The position numbers were made by a program, and so were the translations under genes. A stretch of 8,940 nucleotides of DNA. Origin: Desulfobacteraceae bacterium (GTDB lineage: Bacteria; Desulfobacterota; DSM-4660; Desulfatiglandales; Desulfatiglandaceae). The notes beneath the pieces are model-generated. The model saw nothing but the letters and a program-made list of their open reading frames with translations, was not told where the DNA came from and ran no database searches. Positions 6,801 through 8,940 of the stretch are shown here, in pieces. The stretch is taken from NCBI GenBank assembly GCA_030632525.1, contig DAOVUP010000034.1, positions 1 to 8,940 on the forward strand, in the 5' to 3' direction. Every line of letters begins with the position of its first letter. Positions within the stretch are counted from its first letter, which is position 1.

Positions 6801-6955
6801 GTACGGCAGTGTTTGGCGGTATGATCGCTTCCACCTTTCTGAGCCTTTTGCTGGTTCCTGTACTTTTTGTGGTGATTGAGAGGATCAGAGAAGGAAGGTT
6901 GCGGTCCAAAAAGGTTGAAGGAGGCGCTGACCGAACCAAAGATTCAACCGATTAA
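3806..6955 (+). CDS. RND multidrug efflux transporter, HAE1 type (AcrB/MexB family), inner-membrane pump
   Basis: The proton-driven motor of the pump, at 1049 residues the same length as E. coli AcrB. It opens with DFFIKRPIFSGVIAIVIV (first membrane helix) and LPVAQFPEISPPTVQV, hallmarks of the HAE1 group. Helices 2-6 lie at about 343-500, with the proton-relay pair D409-D410 in GLVVDDAIVVVENISR. Helix 7 is near 532-552. A second periplasmic half (about 553-868) includes GFVPDEDQGYFFV and the loop before NTGTIIVVLKPW. Helices 8-12 span about 870-1025, with K936 in GLASKNAILIVEFAKEK and R968 in RLRPILMTAF, the other relay residues. All key residues are present, so the pump looks functional. 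Fusion to metal pumps (CusA/CzcA) is unlikely because the helix-4 region has the DD of drug pumps rather than their motif. By eye, two pocket phenylalanines of AcrB (F136, F178) appear kept as F137 and F179. The drug range cannot be told from sequence. Confidence 0.97.
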   Translation: MSVDFFIKRPIFSGVIAIVIVIAGAVCIPILPVAQFPEISPPTVQVTTTYTGASAEVVELTVTQPIEEQVNGVEGMTYMYSTSSSDGTMKLTVTFDVGYNLQIAAVDVQNRVAIALPQVPEDVRRYGVTTKKQSTNFLMVVNLIAKDKSLDAIYLSNYANINLVDALKRIPGAGDVQIFGERKYSMRAWLEPDKLTGLDLTCNDVVKAIREQNLQVPAGQIGQPPSPPGQTFTYSITALGRLSKVPQFEDIIVRTRPDGSVVRLKDVARIELGAENYNSYAKLNEAPSTTIGVFLLPGSNALNTSKQVREVMKRLSKRFPKGIEYTIVYDTTLFVDQSIEEVLKTLLEAMFLVFMVVYVFLQNFRSTLIPAITIPVSLVGTFAVMMALGFSINTLTLFGIVLAIGLVVDDAIVVVENISRLIEEEGMKPMAAAIKGMREVVGPIIATTLVLMAVFVPVAFMPGTTGQLYKQFALTIAISVGISAINALTLSPALCAIMLRPQKKHGWFFRKFNQVFDWCTKLYVRWIKGLISVWVIVALIFMGLMGATYYMFHIVPTGFVPDEDQGYFFVFTVGPEGSSLERTEKVANKVEKILLSTPGVSDVLTIGGFDLINNINVPNTGTIIVVLKPWAERKTPALGVDGIMNSVRKQTAGIADAMVVVFNAPPIQGLSQTGGFEFELQDLTGGSFDTLSEVTQKMIKGAAEEPALLPLSSSFAVNFPQFYVDLDRTKAKSLDVSISDIFNTLQTYLGALYVNDFNKFGRIYRVYVQAEKDFRSERMDISRLYVRNGTGDMVPLSALIKVEQTRGVQTVKHYNIYRTAAIQGAAAPGYSSGQAIEAMERLAAKYLPEGYGYEWTGVAFQEKKAGGQAPVIFGLALVFVFLFLAAQYESWTLPLIIMFAVPLAILGALLAQHWRGLINDVYCQIGLVMLIGLASKNAILIVEFAKEKRLQGASIVEAALEASRLRLRPILMTAFAFILGVVPLVVAKGAGAASRHALGTAVFGGMIASTFLSLLLVPVLFVVIERIREGRLRSKKVEGGADRTKDSTD

Positions 6956-7037
6956 TGATTGAACTGAAGTGGGCAAGTTTGCTAAGATGACTCAAAATGG
7001 TGATTTAAATGAATATTACACAGAGGGAGGTCATCAG
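6956..7037. other. Short gap after the transporter gene
   Basis: 82 bases with no gene. An imperfect palindrome, TTCAA and TTGAA around a short centre, lies near 6943-6963, partly within the transporter stop region. It has no T-run, so I do not call a terminator. The end of the gap carries the strong ribosome binding site of the next gene. Confidence 0.4.
7023..7031 (+). promoter_or_regulatory. Strong ribosome binding site that fixes the small-lipoprotein start
   Basis: GAGGGAGGT, with its core GGAGG 7 bases before the ATG at 7038. It rules for 7038 over the in-frame GTG at 6969, which would place 23 polar residues before the signal peptide. Confidence 0.8.
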
Positions 7038-7523
7038 ATGAAATGTAAAAAACAATTTTTTTGTGTACCAATCCTTTTTGTGGCTCTTTGTTTAATGAGC
7101 GGGTGCTTCGGGAATTATGGAACCCTCAGAGTGGCTTCAGGCAAATGGGGGACGACTATCAAGGAGATCGAGGATAACTGGCAGAATTATGACATATACT
7201 ACGCGGGTCTGTCTTACAAAAGTCCCTCGGCTATTATGTTCGACCCCAAGAAAGACGGTAAGAGGTTGATAGGGATAAAGTGGATGCCCGTGACCGAGCG
7301 ATCGGTTGTACTGACAATTGTTGAGTGGCTCGATTCCTATGCCAATTTTCCGCCGACATTATGGAAGATCCTGGGACCTAAGGGCGAGTTTTTTGGCTAT
7401 ATGTACACCTCTGCCATAGAGGATGTTGTGATAGAGGAAATTGAGCCCGGCACGCTCAAGATTGAAAACATTCCCCTCCCGCCCTTTGATTATGGTGGCG
7501 GTATGGGGGGGGCTGAGCGCTGA
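7038..7523 (+). CDS. Small lipoprotein of unknown function
   Basis: 161 residues, family not recognised. The N-terminus is a clear lipoprotein signal: basic MKCKK, hydrophobic FFCVPILFVALCL, then LMSGC with C23 as the lipid site. The next residue is Phe rather than Asp, which by the E. coli sorting rule suggests the outer membrane. The mature part has no cysteine and mixes polar and aromatic residues. It includes WGTTIKEIEDNWQNYDIYY (about 36-54), a basic KDGKRLIGIKW stretch, a longer hydrophobic-aromatic part (VVLTIVEWLDSYANFPPTLW) and an acidic IEDVVIEEIEPG stretch. The C-terminal tail PLPPFDYGGGMGGAER is rich in proline and glycine. It begins 82 bases after the pump gene and ends 18 bases before der, so it is probably co-transcribed with both. 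A role with the pump or in the envelope is conceivable, but nothing in the sequence shows it. Confidence 0.8.
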   Translation: MKCKKQFFCVPILFVALCLMSGCFGNYGTLRVASGKWGTTIKEIEDNWQNYDIYYAGLSYKSPSAIMFDPKKDGKRLIGIKWMPVTERSVVLTIVEWLDSYANFPPTLWKILGPKGEFFGYMYTSAIEDVVIEEIEPGTLKIENIPLPPFDYGGGMGGAER

Positions 7524-7541
7524 GGCCCTGGAACCTCTGAC

Positions 7542-8849
7542 ATGGCACCTGTGATCGTTATAGTTGGTAGGCCAAATGTGGGGAAATCCACGCTCTTCAA
7601 TCGCCTTTCAAGGTCCAAAACTGCCTTAGTCGATAATCGCCCTGGCATTACCAGAGACCGGCTTTATGCCACAATAACCGTTGAGGGGATTGCGGTGGAT
7701 CTTGTGGATACCGGCGGGTTTGAGGATCTGGGTCAGGATCCTTTATTGAGGGAAGTAAGAGCTCAGATGGAAAAGGCTGTGGAGGAGTCCGACAGGGTGA
7801 TCTTCATGGTAGACGGCCGGCAGGGAATAATGCCTGGCGATGAAGAGATGGCTCAGGTCCTGCGCAAAAGCCAAAAAGAGGTCCTTTTAGCTGTAAACAA
7901 GATAGACGGCCCGGAACATGACAATCTGGCTCTCGATTTCTACAAATTGGGTTTTAAGCATGCCCACCCTATTTCAGCAGCTCACGGATATGGTGTAAAT
8001 GCCTTCATTAATGAAGTAATCAGTGGCCTCTCAGCATCTGAAGTCGAAAGGGAAGACCCGAACCAGATAAGGGTTGCCGTCTTGGGTAAACCCAATGCCG
8101 GAAAATCGTCCCTGATCAATAAGATCCTCAAAAAAGACCGCCTGGTGGTGAGCAAACTGCCGGGGACTACCCGTGATACTGTTGACGCCCTTTTCCGCTA
8201 TGGCGAAAGGGAATACCTCCTTATCGATACCGCTGGTATTCGAAGAAAAGCGAGGGTAAAGGTAAAGATAGAAAAATTTTCGATGATCAAGGCCATCAAA
8301 AGCCTCGATCGTTGCCATGTGGCGCTGGTTCTCTTAGATGCCGAGGAAGGGGTTTCAGATCAGGACGCCCGGATCATCGGATATGCGGTTGAAAAAGGGA
8401 GGGGAATAATCTTAGTTGTTAATAAATGGGATTTGATCAAGGGGGATATCCGAAAAAGGCGTCTCTTAGATAATGCCATAGAGAGGCAGTTGAAATTTAT
8501 CTCATTTGCGCCGAGGATCAACGTCTCCGCCTTGACCGGCGAACGGGTAATGAAGCTTTTTGGGAAAATCGACACGGTTTATGATCAGTTTTCAAAGAGA
8601 ATAAGCACTGGAGCCCTGAATAGAGCTATTCAAAAGGTGATTGAAAAACACCCGCCCCCGTGGCTGGGGCGGGGAAGGTTAAAATTTTTCTATGCCACAC
8701 AGGGCCGCACCAGACCGCCTACCTTTATGGTATTTGTGAACAGGCCCGACAAGCTCCATTTCTCTTATGAACGTTTTTTGGTGAATCAGTTGCGGGAACA
8801 GTTCGGGCTTGACTGTGCGCCTATCAGGTTAAAGTTCAGGGAAAGATGA
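7542..8849 (+). CDS. der: Der (EngA) double-domain GTPase for 50S ribosome assembly
   Basis: Cytoplasmic GTPase that acts in assembly of the large ribosomal subunit and is essential in many bacteria. The 435-residue length is normal. Two G domains lie in tandem, a layout found only in this family. Domain 1 has GRPNVGKST (9-17), PGITRD (34-39), DTGG (56-59), NKID (119-122) and SAAHG (145-149). Domain 2 has GKPNAGKSS (182-190), PGTTRD (207-212), DTAG (229-232), NKWD (294-297) and SALTG (329-333). The KH-like RNA-binding domain runs from about 352 to 433, with HPPPWLGRGRLKFFYATQG and FVNRPDKLHFSYERFL. All motifs are intact. The start follows the small lipoprotein by 18 bases and has only a GAGG overlapping that gene's stop, 16 bases away, so translation may be coupled. 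der beside an efflux operon is not a usual pairing in model genomes. Confidence 0.98.
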   Translation: MAPVIVIVGRPNVGKSTLFNRLSRSKTALVDNRPGITRDRLYATITVEGIAVDLVDTGGFEDLGQDPLLREVRAQMEKAVEESDRVIFMVDGRQGIMPGDEEMAQVLRKSQKEVLLAVNKIDGPEHDNLALDFYKLGFKHAHPISAAHGYGVNAFINEVISGLSASEVEREDPNQIRVAVLGKPNAGKSSLINKILKKDRLVVSKLPGTTRDTVDALFRYGEREYLLIDTAGIRRKARVKVKIEKFSMIKAIKSLDRCHVALVLLDAEEGVSDQDARIIGYAVEKGRGIILVVNKWDLIKGDIRKRRLLDNAIERQLKFISFAPRINVSALTGERVMKLFGKIDTVYDQFSKRISTGALNRAIQKVIEKHPPPWLGRGRLKFFYATQGRTRPPTFMVFVNRPDKLHFSYERFLVNQLREQFGLDCAPIRLKFRER

Positions 8850-8940
8850 GCCAAGCCAAAGAAATAAAATGGAAGGATACTCTGGAACAAAGATCTAATG
8901 CGGTTTTTCTGGTCCGGAACATTCTTGGATGCACCTGTCC
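8846..8940 (+). CDS. Partial gene at right edge, unrecognised, overlapping der
   Basis: The ATG at 8846 overlaps the der stop in an ATGA junction, the classic sign of translational coupling. A Shine-Dalgarno AGGGA at 8838-8842 lies 3 bases before it. The 31 codons visible start MSQAKEIKWKDTLEQRS and reach VRNILGCTC followed by a partial Pro codon. A C-x-C pair (C29, C31) in a short conserved-looking stretch might bind metal or be redox-active, but the rest is off the window. I do not recognise the family. Confidence 0.65.
   Translation, partial: MSQAKEIKWKDTLEQRSNAVFLVRNILGCTC

Noticed and set aside
6969..7037. N-terminal extension of the small lipoprotein from a GTG at 6969
   Set aside because: No ribosome binding site near 6969, and the added polar residues would bury the signal peptide; GGAGG before 7038 explains the start.
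8651..8673. GC-rich hairpin (8 perfect G-C pairs, 7-base loop) inside der, followed later by a T-run
   Set aside because: It encodes the conserved HPPP...GRGR part of the KH domain and the T-run starts more than 10 bases after the stem, so a terminator is unlikely.

Overview
This window looks like a piece of chromosome from a Gram-negative bacterium. Several genes carry lipoprotein signals and there is a complete tripartite export pump of the hydrophobe/amphiphile RND type, which needs an outer membrane. The fragment at the left edge resembles the N-terminus of methylaspartate-mutase-like proteins that I associate with sulfate-reducing and related anaerobic Desulfobacterota (former Deltaproteobacteria). 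The intergenic short-period repeats also fit that group in my experience. This lineage call is an inference, not a result of a search.

Layout. Bases 1-107 hold the start of a minus-strand gene that runs off the left edge. Bases 108-369 are a gene-free divergent region with 7-bp and 8-bp phased repeats, a good TATAAT box and a small hairpin. A universal stress protein gene follows (370-789). Three genes then form a pump cassette: a TolC/OprM-type outer-membrane lipoprotein (961-2352, possibly starting at 865), a MexA/AcrA-type adaptor lipoprotein (2438-3670) and an AcrB/MexB-type inner-membrane transporter (3806-6955). They are followed by an unrecognised small lipoprotein (7038-7523), the ribosome-assembly GTPase der (7542-8849), and the start of an unrecognised gene overlapping der by 4 bases (8846 to the right edge). 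Everything from 370 onward is on the plus strand, with short gaps and no convincing terminator, so one or more long transcripts are plausible.

How the parts work together. The inner-membrane RND protein would use the proton gradient, through its paired Asp and Lys in the membrane, to push substrates into a channel made by the adaptor and the TolC-like protein. No regulator gene is visible, so the substrate and the inducer are unknown. The stress protein and the small lipoprotein flank the pump and may be co-expressed with it. der is a housekeeping gene that appears to be carried by the same transcription direction.

I did not find a clearly new multi-gene system. The most notable points are: two intergenic arrays of degenerate heptamers that keep strict 7-bp phase (one in the divergent promoter region as an inverted pair, one of nine units inside the pump operon); a stop codon in the TolC-like gene followed in the same frame by a sequence that looks like the continuation of the family's C-terminus; a stress protein lacking the usual ATP-binding glycines; and an unassigned lipoprotein between the pump and der.
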